Part shown: in pieces, positions 9,237-17,865 of the stretch
Numbering within the stretch: the stretch's first letter is position 1
How the letters are laid out: each line of letters opens with the position of its first letter
Source: Pedobacter cryoconitis
Lineage (GTDB): Bacteria; Bacteroidota; Bacteroidia; Sphingobacteriales; Sphingobacteriaceae
DNA: 64,000 bases
Reading direction: 5' to 3'
Assembly (NCBI RefSeq): GCF_003259615.1
Contig: NZ_QLLR01000018.1
Location: 53,821-117,820, forward strand
The notes under the pieces: generated by a model
Database searches by the model: none
What the model was told of the DNA's origin: nothing
The model's input: only the letters and a program-made list of their open reading frames with translations
Program-made: the position numbers and the translations under genes

Positions 9237-9851
9237 TCAGCATTGAAATTCCTGTAAAGAAGAACGATCTTTTGATTTAATCAACTGTTGTTTAATTGTT
9301 TTCGTCCCTTTAACAATATGATCACCTATCGTGGAAACACTTATTCCCAATATTTTACTGACTTCTTCATAGGACTTACCTTCCAGTTTGCATAGAATAA
9401 ATATCTTTTTCCTTCGTGGGGAAAGACAATCTACTGCCTGGAGCAGTAGCTCTTCCTCTACCCCGGTTTGTATACTTTCAATTGGCTGATGGGTAATTTC
9501 TGAAGCTAGAAGCTGAAGGTTTTCCAACATTTTTTTATCCCGTTTAATACTGCGGTAGAAACTCGTTACCGAATTTTGGGCCATCCGGAAAAGGTAGAAT
9601 TGAAAAGGTTTATCAATATTGAGTGCTGCTTTTTTTTCCCAGACTTTAGTAAAAACATCCTGAAGAATTTCTTTAGCAAGCTCATCGTCCCTGGTCATTC
9701 TCCTTAAGTTGTAATAAATACCTCCACTATGAGCTCTGTATAGTTGCTCGAAAGCATTTTTATTTCCCGCTTTGACATGACTGAATAGTTCTTCTTCAGT
9801 CCAGGGCATTTTTTCTACAATTCTTTTTCTTCTATTGTCTAATATCTCCAT
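9237..9851 (-). CDS. ECF-family RNA polymerase sigma factor
   Basis: A 204-residue sigma factor. I use the ATG at 9851; a GTG at 9860 would add three residues. Region 2 is seen as AFEQLYRAHSGGIYYNLRRMTRDDELAKEILQD with VFTKVWE, and region 4 as LSPRRKKIFILCKLEGKSYEEVSKILGIS with a helix-turn-helix. This is the Bacteroidota FecI-like ECF type. Such genes are usually followed by a FecR anti-sigma gene; none is present here. The next gene is divergent and encodes an outer-membrane barrel, a plausible target, but this is inference. The gene has its own terminator. Confidence 0.9.
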   Translation of the reverse strand: MEILDNRRKRIVEKMPWTEEELFSHVKAGNKNAFEQLYRAHSGGIYYNLRRMTRDDELAKEILQDVFTKVWEKKAALNIDKPFQFYLFRMAQNSVTSFYRSIKRDKKMLENLQLLASEITHQPIESIQTGVEEELLLQAVDCLSPRRKKIFILCKLEGKSYEEVSKILGISVSTIGDHIVKGTKTIKQQLIKSKDRSSLQEFQC

Positions 9852-9898
9852 CAAATACACCTAACTAATTAATATTCAATATTAAATACTTTTTTATA

Positions 9899-9918
9899 AT
9901 TCAACAATACTGTTGAAT
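9899..9918. promoter_or_regulatory. Palindrome ATTCAACA-N4-TGTTGAAT upstream of ECF sigma gene
   Basis: A perfect 8-bp inverted repeat with a 4-base spacer, 48 bases upstream of the sigma-factor start. Size and symmetry fit a dimeric repressor site or autoregulatory site. It sits in a 420-base intergenic region (9852-10271) that otherwise is AT-rich, with only a short palindrome GGCATATGCC at 10021-10030. Confidence 0.4.
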
Positions 9919-10271
9919 GTAATTCTACACATATAGCTTAAGAAAAACGTTTTTTCATAAATGAAATAGCTTATATTTTTTCAATAGGAAACGTAATCAA
10001 GTCGAATTCAGGGAGAAAAAGGCATATGCCCAGGCAATTTGCAACTATAAAAGAGTCAATATTAAAATCAATTCAATGATAAATTTATTTTCCAAAAACA
10101 ACATTAACCTCTTGAATTCAAATATTAAGTAATCAATTAAACGCACAAATATCAAATGAATTAACTAATAAATCACGTCTGATTAATTTTAAAACTTTAA
10201 CCTTATTTAACATTAAAAGGGATACTTTTATCCTTAAAAAGGCTATATATTAGTCTTATACTTAATTGTTT

Positions 10272-13079
10272 ATGAGATTATCTCTATTTATTGTTTTTTG
10301 CTTTTCCTCCATTTATACATTTGCACAGAGTTCGTGGGTATTGAAAGGGTCTGTAACCGACCAGGCCTCCGGTGCAAATTTACAGTACACGACAATCAGT
10401 GTATTGCGGGCTAAAGATTCTACACTCGTAAAATTCACAAGAGCCAATGAACAGGGTAATTTTAATATACCTGATCTTCAAAAGGGAAAGCTGTTCTTAT
10501 TAATTACCTATCCGGGATATGCAGATTATGTAGAGCATTTTAGTTTGGACAGTACTAAAACTACAATAGATTTTGGCAGAATAAAATTAACATTAAAAGC
10601 AACCCTCCTTGCCGATGTCATCATTAAGGGCAAAGCAGTAGCTATAAAGATAAAAGGTGATACTACTGAATTTAACGCATCGGCTTACCAGATACAGCCA
10701 AACTCTAAGGTGGAAGACTTATTGAAACAGCTTCCCGGTATACAGGTTGATAAGGACGGAAAAATAACAGCCCAGGGACAAGCGGTAAATAAAGTATTAG
10801 TTGATGGGGAAGAATTTTTTGGAGACGACCCCACTCTGGTCACTAAAAATATCAGAGGTGATATGGTAGATAAGGTTCAATTATATGATAAAAAAAGTGA
10901 CCAGGCAGCTTTTACAGGTATAGATGATGGTAAAAAAGAGAAAACTATCAATATTAAATTAAAAGAGGATAAAAAGAACGGGTATTTCGGAAAGCTGGAT
11001 TTAGGCGGAGCAACAGATGAATTTTACCAGGCACAAGGAATGTTTAATGCCTTTAAAGGAAAAAAGAAATTTTCCGCTTATGGCACATTGGGAAATAATG
11101 GAAAACTGGGTTTAGGCTGGCAGGATAATGGTAAATATGGTTCAGGAAATGACATACAATTTCAGGATGGCGGGATAAACGTAACCTCCAATCAAAATGA
11201 TGCACTTGATTCTTATGATGGAAAATATAATGGCGAAGGTATTCCGTTAGCCAGAACAGGAGGCTTGCATTATGATTCAAAATGGAACAATGATAAAGAA
11301 TCAATTAATACAAATTACAAGATTGGCTCATTGAGTGTGGATGGAACAAAAAGTACTTTGAGCCAGAACAATCTCCCTACAGGAATTATCAATTCTAATT
11401 CTGATGAAAGTTTCAATAACTATCTTTTCAAACAGAAACTTGATGCTACCTACCAGATCAAACTCGACTCTACCTCAACCCTAAAAGTTTCTGCCGATGG
11501 TACAGCCAAAAACAGCAATACTCAAAATAATTATATTGGCAGTAGCTTTGCCAACGATCTATTATTAAATAAAAGTTCAAGAAAGCTATCAAATGATAGT
11601 CACGATAAAATATTTAATGCGAGTTTGTTCTGGACTAAAAAACTAAAAAAAACAGGACGTACATTGTCTTTAAATATGAATGAGTCCGTTCAGGAAAGTA
11701 AAAGCAATGGATTCTTAAAATCAGAAAATAATTTCTTTAACACTAAAGGTATTCAGGATAGCAGTCAGGTTATTGATCAGTTCAAAACCAATATTATTAA
11801 ATCTTCTAAGTTTACCAGTAACCTGGCTTATACGGAACCTTTATCCAAATCACTATCTCTTATTGTTAATTATGGATTCGGAATCAGCAATAGCAGTGCA
11901 AATAGAAAATCATTTAATCAGTCACCTGATGGAAATTACGCATATTTAGATACTCTTTACAGTAACAATTACCAGCTGGATCAAATTTCTAACCTTGCTG
12001 GTGCTATCTTAAACTTCAAAAAAGATAAAACACTTATCAATTTCGGGACGAAAGCCGCCACGATTTCCTTTGATCAAAAAAATGTAATTAACAATACTTC
12101 TTATAAGCGGAATTTTATCAACTGGAATCCTCAGGTTAGTTATCAATATAAATTCAGCCAGCAAAAATCTTTTCGCATAGCTTATACTGGTAATACTTCA
12201 CAACCGAATATAGATCAGATCCAGCCTGTACTTATCAATACAGATCCTTTGAACATCAGAATTGGAAATCCCGATTTAAAATCATCTTTTAATAACAGAA
12301 TAGATATTAATTATAATTCTTATAAAGTACTGAGTGGTCAGAGTATTTACCTTGGCGGAGCCTACAATTTCACTTCGAATGCAATTATAAATAGTGTAGA
12401 TACGGATCCTGCAGGAAAGAGCACCTACAAATCTATGAACCTTACTGACCATCAAACCAGTAATTACTATTTATACGTTGGTGCTTCTCAGAAACTGAAA
12501 TTCCAGGATCTTTACGCTGGAATGAACTTAAATTCTAATGGAAATACCTATTACAGTTATGTAAACGGTTCGCTCAATAAAACTCAATCTAACACCTACT
12601 CCGGACAGTTATCAATATCAAAGTACCAGGAGAAAAAATTCGAAGGTCGTTTATCCTTCGGCCCTGCTTACACGACCAGCCAGTCTTCACTGCAAAAGTC
12701 AACCAATGATAATGGATGGGGCTTAAATGGACAAAGTTATTTCACCATTTATTTACCTGGTAAATTTGAAATAGGCTCTGACGCTAGTTATGAATACAGG
12801 GGTAAAACACAATCTTTCAATACAGATTTTAATCTTTTTCTCTTAAATGCAAGGATAAGCAGAAAATTCCTGAAATCTGAAAGCCTTAAATTTTCAATCT
12901 CCGCTAATGATTTGCTGAACCAGAATGTTGGTTTTAATAGAAATGCCAATGGAAACATGATCACACAAACCAGTTATACTACTATCAAAAGATATTTTAT
13001 GGCTTCTATTGTTTGGGACTTTAATAAAATGGGCGGAGGAACCGCAAAAAAACAACTGACAGAAAAAACAAATAAATAG
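10272..13079 (+). CDS. Outer-membrane beta-barrel protein, TonB-receptor-like, with carboxypeptidase-regulatory domain
   Basis: A 935-residue outer-membrane protein. The start is the ATG at 10272, which gives a signal peptide ending YTFAQ. Residues about 22-115 are a carboxypeptidase-regulatory-like beta-sandwich (GSVTDQASGANLQYTTISV). Residues about 125-240 are a plug-like domain with LLKQLPGIQVDKDGKI and VLVDGEEFFGDDP. The rest is a barrel rich in alternating strands ending in an aromatic-rich strand. It fits the outer membrane beta-barrel family that lacks a SusD partner. It directly abuts a GLPGLI gene with no intergenic base, a recurring pairing in this phylum. The transported ligand is unknown. 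Confidence 0.85.
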   Translation: MRLSLFIVFCFSSIYTFAQSSWVLKGSVTDQASGANLQYTTISVLRAKDSTLVKFTRANEQGNFNIPDLQKGKLFLLITYPGYADYVEHFSLDSTKTTIDFGRIKLTLKATLLADVIIKGKAVAIKIKGDTTEFNASAYQIQPNSKVEDLLKQLPGIQVDKDGKITAQGQAVNKVLVDGEEFFGDDPTLVTKNIRGDMVDKVQLYDKKSDQAAFTGIDDGKKEKTINIKLKEDKKNGYFGKLDLGGATDEFYQAQGMFNAFKGKKKFSAYGTLGNNGKLGLGWQDNGKYGSGNDIQFQDGGINVTSNQNDALDSYDGKYNGEGIPLARTGGLHYDSKWNNDKESINTNYKIGSLSVDGTKSTLSQNNLPTGIINSNSDESFNNYLFKQKLDATYQIKLDSTSTLKVSADGTAKNSNTQNNYIGSSFANDLLLNKSSRKLSNDSHDKIFNASLFWTKKLKKTGRTLSLNMNESVQESKSNGFLKSENNFFNTKGIQDSSQVIDQFKTNIIKSSKFTSNLAYTEPLSKSLSLIVNYGFGISNSSANRKSFNQSPDGNYAYLDTLYSNNYQLDQISNLAGAILNFKKDKTLINFGTKAATISFDQKNVINNTSYKRNFINWNPQVSYQYKFSQQKSFRIAYTGNTSQPNIDQIQPVLINTDPLNIRIGNPDLKSSFNNRIDINYNSYKVLSGQSIYLGGAYNFTSNAIINSVDTDPAGKSTYKSMNLTDHQTSNYYLYVGASQKLKFQDLYAGMNLNSNGNTYYSYVNGSLNKTQSNTYSGQLSISKYQEKKFEGRLSFGPAYTTSQSSLQKSTNDNGWGLNGQSYFTIYLPGKFEIGSDASYEYRGKTQSFNTDFNLFLLNARISRKFLKSESLKFSISANDLLNQNVGFNRNANGNMITQTSYTTIKRYFMASIVWDFNKMGGGTAKKQLTEKTNK

Positions 13080-13859
13080 ATGAAACAAAGCACGTTAATT
13101 ATCCTGAGCTGTCTGTTATTCGGTTTAAGCAACATTTCGTTTGCTCAAAATGCCCGATTTATTACTGAAGGAGTTATAGAATTTGAAAGAAGCAACAATA
13201 TGTATGCAATGATCCAGAAAAGGATCAATAAAAATAATGAAGGCTACATGGGGCAGTTTTTTGAGCAATTCAAAAAAACATCCCCACAGTTTAAGCTGAC
13301 AAAAAGCACCTTATCTTTTTCGAATCAGACTACCTTATTTAAACCCGTAACAGATGATGCTCCTGCTGTCCCATTCTTTGGTGAAGATCCTGCTGTCAGT
13401 CAGATCAACACCACTTATACTGATCTCCATACACATCAGCAGATTACACAGAAAAAGGTGTTTGAAGAAACTTTCCTGGTTAAAGATAGTACCCGGACGA
13501 TTAACTGGAAAATCACCAATGAAACCAGGGAAATTGCCGGGTTCAATTGCCGCAGAGCAAATGCGCTGATCATGGATTCTATTTACGTAGTTGCATTTTA
13601 TACTGATCAGATCCCCATTTCAGGCGGTCCGGAATCATTTACGGGTTTACCGGGAATGATCTTAGGACTGGCACTACCTCATGAAAATGTTACATGGTTC
13701 GCTAAAACTGTAACAGACAGACCACTAGGCAACAGCAAGCTGATCCCTCCTATCAAAGGAAAAGCAACTGATAACAAGGGTCTGAAGCTTACACTGAGCA
13801 ATGCGTTAAAGAATTGGGGTGAATATGCCCGGTCTATGTTTAAGTCATTTTTATTGTAG
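13080..13859 (+). CDS. GLPGLI family secreted protein
   Basis: A 259-residue exported protein with a signal peptide ending NISFAQ. It carries the diagnostic motif as TGLPGMILGLALP near residue 190 (GLPGLI family, TIGR01200), preceded by the usual AGFNCRRANA and VAFYTDQIPISGGPESF segments. Function of the family is unproven. Its ATG begins on the base after the stop codon of the outer-membrane barrel gene, so the two are almost certainly co-translated and work at the envelope. Confidence 0.88.
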   Translation: MKQSTLIILSCLLFGLSNISFAQNARFITEGVIEFERSNNMYAMIQKRINKNNEGYMGQFFEQFKKTSPQFKLTKSTLSFSNQTTLFKPVTDDAPAVPFFGEDPAVSQINTTYTDLHTHQQITQKKVFEETFLVKDSTRTINWKITNETREIAGFNCRRANALIMDSIYVVAFYTDQIPISGGPESFTGLPGMILGLALPHENVTWFAKTVTDRPLGNSKLIPPIKGKATDNKGLKLTLSNALKNWGEYARSMFKSFLL

Positions 13860-13897
13860 GTTTTAAAAAAGACCTTCCTGAGCAAATTTAAAATTAT

Positions 13898-13905
13898 TAG
13901 ATTTG
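13898..13905 (+). promoter_or_regulatory. Candidate -7 box (TAGATTTG)
   Basis: An exact TAnnTTTG match 26 bases before the thiolase ATG. No clear -33 element. Confidence 0.45.
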
Positions 13906-13931
13906 CCAACAACCAAATTTAATAGAGACAA

Positions 13932-15110
13932 ATGAGAGAAGTAGTTATTGTATCAGCATTAAGGACACCAATTGGAAGTTTCGGCGGTTCGCTGTCAGGT
14001 TTTACAGCTACCCAACTGGGAGGTTTTGCCATTAAAGCTGCTGTTGAAAAAGCGGGAATTAAACCTGAAGATGTACAGGAAGTATATATGGGTAATGTTT
14101 TATCTGCAAATGTAGGTCAGGCACCAGCTACTCAGGCAGCTAAATTTGCCGGTTTACCCGATGTCCCTGCGACCACGATTAATAAAGTTTGTGCTTCTGG
14201 TACTAAAGCAATCATGCTTGCAGCACAAAGCATTGCTTTAGGACAAAATGATATTGTTGTTGCTGGTGGAATGGAAAGCATGAGTAATGTTCCTTATTAT
14301 CTTGATAAAGCCAGAACAGGTTACAGATTAGGACATGGACAATTAACCGATGGTTTGGTTAAGGATGGCCTATGGGATGTTTATAACGATTATCATATGG
14401 GCTCTGCTGCCGAATTATGTGCATCAACTTATAATATTAGCCGTGAGGCACAAGATAATTACGCTGTGAGTTCTTATAAAAGAGCACAGGCTTCTATCAA
14501 TGATGGCAAATTCAATGCAGAAATCATTCCTGTTGAGATAGTTGACCGTAAAGGAAATGCAACAATCGTCGATAAAGATGAAGATATTTACTCAGTTAAT
14601 TTTGATAAGTTACCAGGTTTGAAACCAGTATTCAAAAAAGACGGAACAATTACTGCAGCAAATGCTTCTGCATTAAATGACGGTGCAGCTGCATTGGTTT
14701 TAATGAGTGCAGACAAAGCAAAAGAACTTGGTTTAAAACCACTGGCACGTATTTTAAGTTATGCTGATGCGCAACAAGCACCAGAATGGTTCACCACTGC
14801 ACCTTCGAAAGCTATTCCATTAGCTTTACAAAGAGCCGGAAAAAGTATTGCTGATGTAGATTTCTTTGAGATCAACGAAGCTTTTTCTGTAGTTTCATTA
14901 GCCAATAACCAGGAAATGGGGCTTGCTGAGTCTCAAGTTAATGTAAATGGCGGTGCAGTTGCAATGGGACATCCACTGGGTGCTTCAGGTGCACGTATAG
15001 TAGTGACTTTGCTTTCAGTCCTGAATCAGAACAATGGTAAAATCGGCGTTGCCGGAATTTGTAATGGTGGTGGTGGTGCAAGTGCATTGGTTATTGAAAA
15101 TTTAAATTAA
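13932..15110 (+). CDS. Thiolase, acetyl-CoA C-acyltransferase
   Basis: A 392-residue cytoplasmic thiolase. The catalytic residues are in place: nucleophilic Cys87 in INKVCASGTKA, His347 in AMGHPLGASGAR and Cys377 in GICNGGGGA. It condenses two acetyl-CoA to acetoacetyl-CoA or cleaves 3-ketoacyl-CoA. Length and motifs fit the biosynthetic (acetoacetyl-CoA) type, but beta-oxidation use cannot be excluded. A CoA-transferase pair at 31944-33319 could act on the same acetoacetyl-CoA, though it is not linked. The stop overlaps the next start by one base. Confidence 0.94.
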   Translation: MREVVIVSALRTPIGSFGGSLSGFTATQLGGFAIKAAVEKAGIKPEDVQEVYMGNVLSANVGQAPATQAAKFAGLPDVPATTINKVCASGTKAIMLAAQSIALGQNDIVVAGGMESMSNVPYYLDKARTGYRLGHGQLTDGLVKDGLWDVYNDYHMGSAAELCASTYNISREAQDNYAVSSYKRAQASINDGKFNAEIIPVEIVDRKGNATIVDKDEDIYSVNFDKLPGLKPVFKKDGTITAANASALNDGAAALVLMSADKAKELGLKPLARILSYADAQQAPEWFTTAPSKAIPLALQRAGKSIADVDFFEINEAFSVVSLANNQEMGLAESQVNVNGGAVAMGHPLGASGARIVVTLLSVLNQNNGKIGVAGICNGGGGASALVIENLN

Positions 15111-16021
15111 TGTTTAAGGTTTTCAAACCCTTTTTTATAGTATTCCTGATGAGCTGTGCGGCCACAAATGTCTCCGCACAGCTCAGTTCGGGTACAGCTG
15201 AATTGAATAAGTACCAGGATTCTCTGGTGAAAATCACTAAAATCTTATTTACAGCGCCTAATAATATTGACCGTTTTGAACAGAATTCTAAATTCATCAA
15301 AACGTTGGTAGCAGCTTTGAAAACACCTTCATCTTTTGATTTTGCTTTCGATTCCCTGCAAACAATCTCTGTTGTAAAGTCACCGGACAATACTTTCCGG
15401 ATTTTCTCCTGGTATGTTCCCACTGTGGAAGGTACGTACCGCTTTTTTGGCACTGTTCAAATGGCCACCAAAGACGGGAAACTAAAGCTTTACCCGCTGA
15501 TTGATGACACAGACCATATTACTGATACGAATCAGATCACTACTAATAAACAATGGTACGGTGCAAGGTATTATGAAATTGTCCCGCTGATTGTAAGCGG
15601 ACAAAATACTTCCTATGTACTTCTTGGCTGGAAAGGCAATACCAGCAAAACTTCTAAAAAGGTTATTGAGGTCCTTTCATTTGTAAATGATGAACTGAAA
15701 TTTGGAAAGTCAATTTTCCAGGGCCCCAAGAATACACCATTGAAAAACAGAATTGTCTTTGAATACAACAAGTTGAATTCCATGACCTTAAGACTGGACA
15801 AGAATGAGCAAATGATTGTATTTGATCATCTTGCACCTTTTGATCCTAATATGGAAGGGAATTTTGAATACTATGCTTCCGATTCAAGTTTTGATGGTTA
15901 TCGCCTGGCGGGCAATCAACTGAAATTGATGGAAAATATTGAATTAAAAAATGATCCCGATGCAAAGGATGATTTTTATATAGACCCTAAACCTAAAGAA
16001 ACACCAACTGTAAAGAACTAG
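15110..16021 (+). CDS. Secreted protein of unknown function coupled to thiolase
   Basis: A 303-residue protein with a signal peptide (LMSCAATNVSAQ; a lipobox-like Cys is present at residue 16 but the AQ cleavage site is more likely). I recognise no named domain; it resembles uncharacterised Sphingobacteria proteins with conserved FRIFSWYVP, YYEIVPL and YVLLGWKGN segments. The ATG shares its first base with the last base of the thiolase stop codon (TTAATG), so translation is coupled. An exported partner for a cytosolic thiolase is unexpected; the link may be only transcriptional. Confidence 0.7.
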   Translation: MFKVFKPFFIVFLMSCAATNVSAQLSSGTAELNKYQDSLVKITKILFTAPNNIDRFEQNSKFIKTLVAALKTPSSFDFAFDSLQTISVVKSPDNTFRIFSWYVPTVEGTYRFFGTVQMATKDGKLKLYPLIDDTDHITDTNQITTNKQWYGARYYEIVPLIVSGQNTSYVLLGWKGNTSKTSKKVIEVLSFVNDELKFGKSIFQGPKNTPLKNRIVFEYNKLNSMTLRLDKNEQMIVFDHLAPFDPNMEGNFEYYASDSSFDGYRLAGNQLKLMENIELKNDPDAKDDFYIDPKPKETPTVKN

Positions 16022-16052
16022 TTTTTAAGCAAAATACCGCCTCTATAGGGCT

Positions 16053-16060
16053 TAAATTTG
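16053..16060 (+). promoter_or_regulatory. Candidate -7 box (TAAATTTG)
   Basis: An exact TAnnTTTG match, which would give a leader of about 65 bases before the ATG at 16132. The leader (16065-16131) is less AT-rich than its surroundings and includes GCGATGCGTCACTTCGC. Confidence 0.4.
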
Positions 16061-16131
16061 TGATTACGGGGTCATGTCCTTATATTGCGCGATGCGTCAC
16101 TTCGCTAACACACAACTAATTTTTGAAATTG

Positions 16132-17793
16132 ATGAATGAAGCCATTAAAGTAAAGCATCCGAAAGGACTGACTTTTCTTTTCCTGTCTGAAATGTGGGAA
16201 CGTTTTGGATATTACCTGATGATAGGGATCTTTACCCTATATTTAAAAGATGTTAAAGCCGGTTTTTCAATGACCGAAGCTGAATCTGCCGACCTGTATG
16301 GCACTTTTATAGCGCTTGTTTTTCTTACTCCATTTTTAGGCGGATTAATTGCCGATCGTTATTTAGGTTATGCAAAATCAATCATCCTTGGTGGACTGCT
16401 TATGGGTGTGGGATATTGCATGATGGCAATACATAGTTTACCAATCCTATATCTTTCCATGACACTGGTCATTATTGGAAATGGGTTTTTCAAACCAAAT
16501 ATATCTACCCTGCTGGGTAATATCTATTCTACACCTGAATATTCTGATAAAAAAGATGAAGGTTATAATATCTTTTATATGGGTATTAATATCGGTGCTT
16601 TTATCTGTAATTTCTTTGGGGCAGCATTGTACATTATGCTGGGCTGGGGTTATGCGTTTATTGCAGCAGGTATTGGAATGTTCATTGGGGTAGCTATTTT
16701 CATCTACGGAATGAAGCATTACAGAGCTTTTGATGTTAAAAAGGGGGTGAAAGAAGGCGACATGTCCTTCTTGAAAATTGTACTGGTAATTTTAGTTCCT
16801 TCTGTTATTGCAGGAGTAATAGGCTGGGTGCTTCCCACTAAATTAATGGGGCATGCACTGGTTGGTTCTGCTTCTACTGACGCATTTATCTTCGCTTGTG
16901 TACCCGTAATTTATTTTTACGGTTCTTTACTCGCTAAGGCTGATAAAGATGAAAAAAGACCTATTGCTGCATTACTGACAATATTTGCTGTTGTCATCTT
17001 GTTTTGGGCGGTATTCAAACAAAATGGTACTGCATTAACAACCTGGGCTGATCGTTATACCGACAGACATTTACAAAATCCAGTTGCTGAAAAGACATTC
17101 TCTAAACTTAATTTCTCACAAAACTTCACCTATTCGAAAGACTCTATACCTTTATATGACAACGCATTCCGCATTCAAAAGAAAGACGGAATTGTGTTAA
17201 AAGAATACAATTACCCAACTTATTTTAAAAATATCCCAGCAAACAAGCTTCCTGCAGAAGGTGGCAAAGTCGAGCTTTGGGCAACTAATCTAAGTCAATC
17301 GATAAATCCAGCGTGGGTAATTTTACTGACTCCATTAGTAGTCGCGTTCTTCACCTGGTTACGTAACAGAAACAGGGAACCGAGTACAGCTACAAAAATC
17401 GCATTCGGCTTATTCATTTCAGCGCTTTCAGTACTGGTGATGATCGGTGCTGTTTATTCTGGTGGTAATGGCGCTGAAAAAGTTTCAGTCTTATGGCTGG
17501 TAGCTGGATATGGTGTAATTACTATTGGAGAATTGTTTTTAAGCCCTATGGGGTTGTCCTTGGTTTCGAAGCTGAGTCCGGTAAGAATCACTTCCCTGAT
17601 GATGGGCGGCTGGTTTCTGGCAACTTCTATTGGAAATAAATTATCAGGTGTACTGGCTACGCTTTGGGATACTTATGAAAATAAAGCCAATTTCTTTTGG
17701 GTAAACTTTAGTCTTCTTCTTTTCTCTGCTGTTATTGCTTTCTTTCTTTTGAAATGGCTGAATGGTATTATGGAGGAAAAAGGAATAAAATAG
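16132..17793 (+). CDS. POT-family proton-dependent peptide transporter (first of two)
   Basis: A 553-residue inner-membrane transporter. The start is the ATG at 16132. The N-terminal motif EMWERFGYY (ExxERFxYY, proton coupling) and the GNGFFKPN segment define the POT/PTR family, which imports di- and tripeptides with protons. A soluble stretch at about residues 313-393 (RHLQNPVAEKTFSKL onward) interrupts the helices. A second POT gene follows 72 bases downstream, so the pair looks like an old tandem duplication. Confidence 0.93.
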   Translation: MNEAIKVKHPKGLTFLFLSEMWERFGYYLMIGIFTLYLKDVKAGFSMTEAESADLYGTFIALVFLTPFLGGLIADRYLGYAKSIILGGLLMGVGYCMMAIHSLPILYLSMTLVIIGNGFFKPNISTLLGNIYSTPEYSDKKDEGYNIFYMGINIGAFICNFFGAALYIMLGWGYAFIAAGIGMFIGVAIFIYGMKHYRAFDVKKGVKEGDMSFLKIVLVILVPSVIAGVIGWVLPTKLMGHALVGSASTDAFIFACVPVIYFYGSLLAKADKDEKRPIAALLTIFAVVILFWAVFKQNGTALTTWADRYTDRHLQNPVAEKTFSKLNFSQNFTYSKDSIPLYDNAFRIQKKDGIVLKEYNYPTYFKNIPANKLPAEGGKVELWATNLSQSINPAWVILLTPLVVAFFTWLRNRNREPSTATKIAFGLFISALSVLVMIGAVYSGGNGAEKVSVLWLVAGYGVITIGELFLSPMGLSLVSKLSPVRITSLMMGGWFLATSIGNKLSGVLATLWDTYENKANFFWVNFSLLLFSAVIAFFLLKWLNGIMEEKGIK

Positions 17794-17865
17794 TTACGGG
17801 GAAAAACCAATAATTAGAATTAATTTGCGAACTTTTAAATTTAACTAAACTATAAAACAATATTT

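Noticed and set aside
9852..10271. Small RNA or riboswitch in the 420-base gap
   Set aside because: Only an 8-bp palindrome and a short GGCATATGCC palindrome are visible; there is no terminator or recognised fold.
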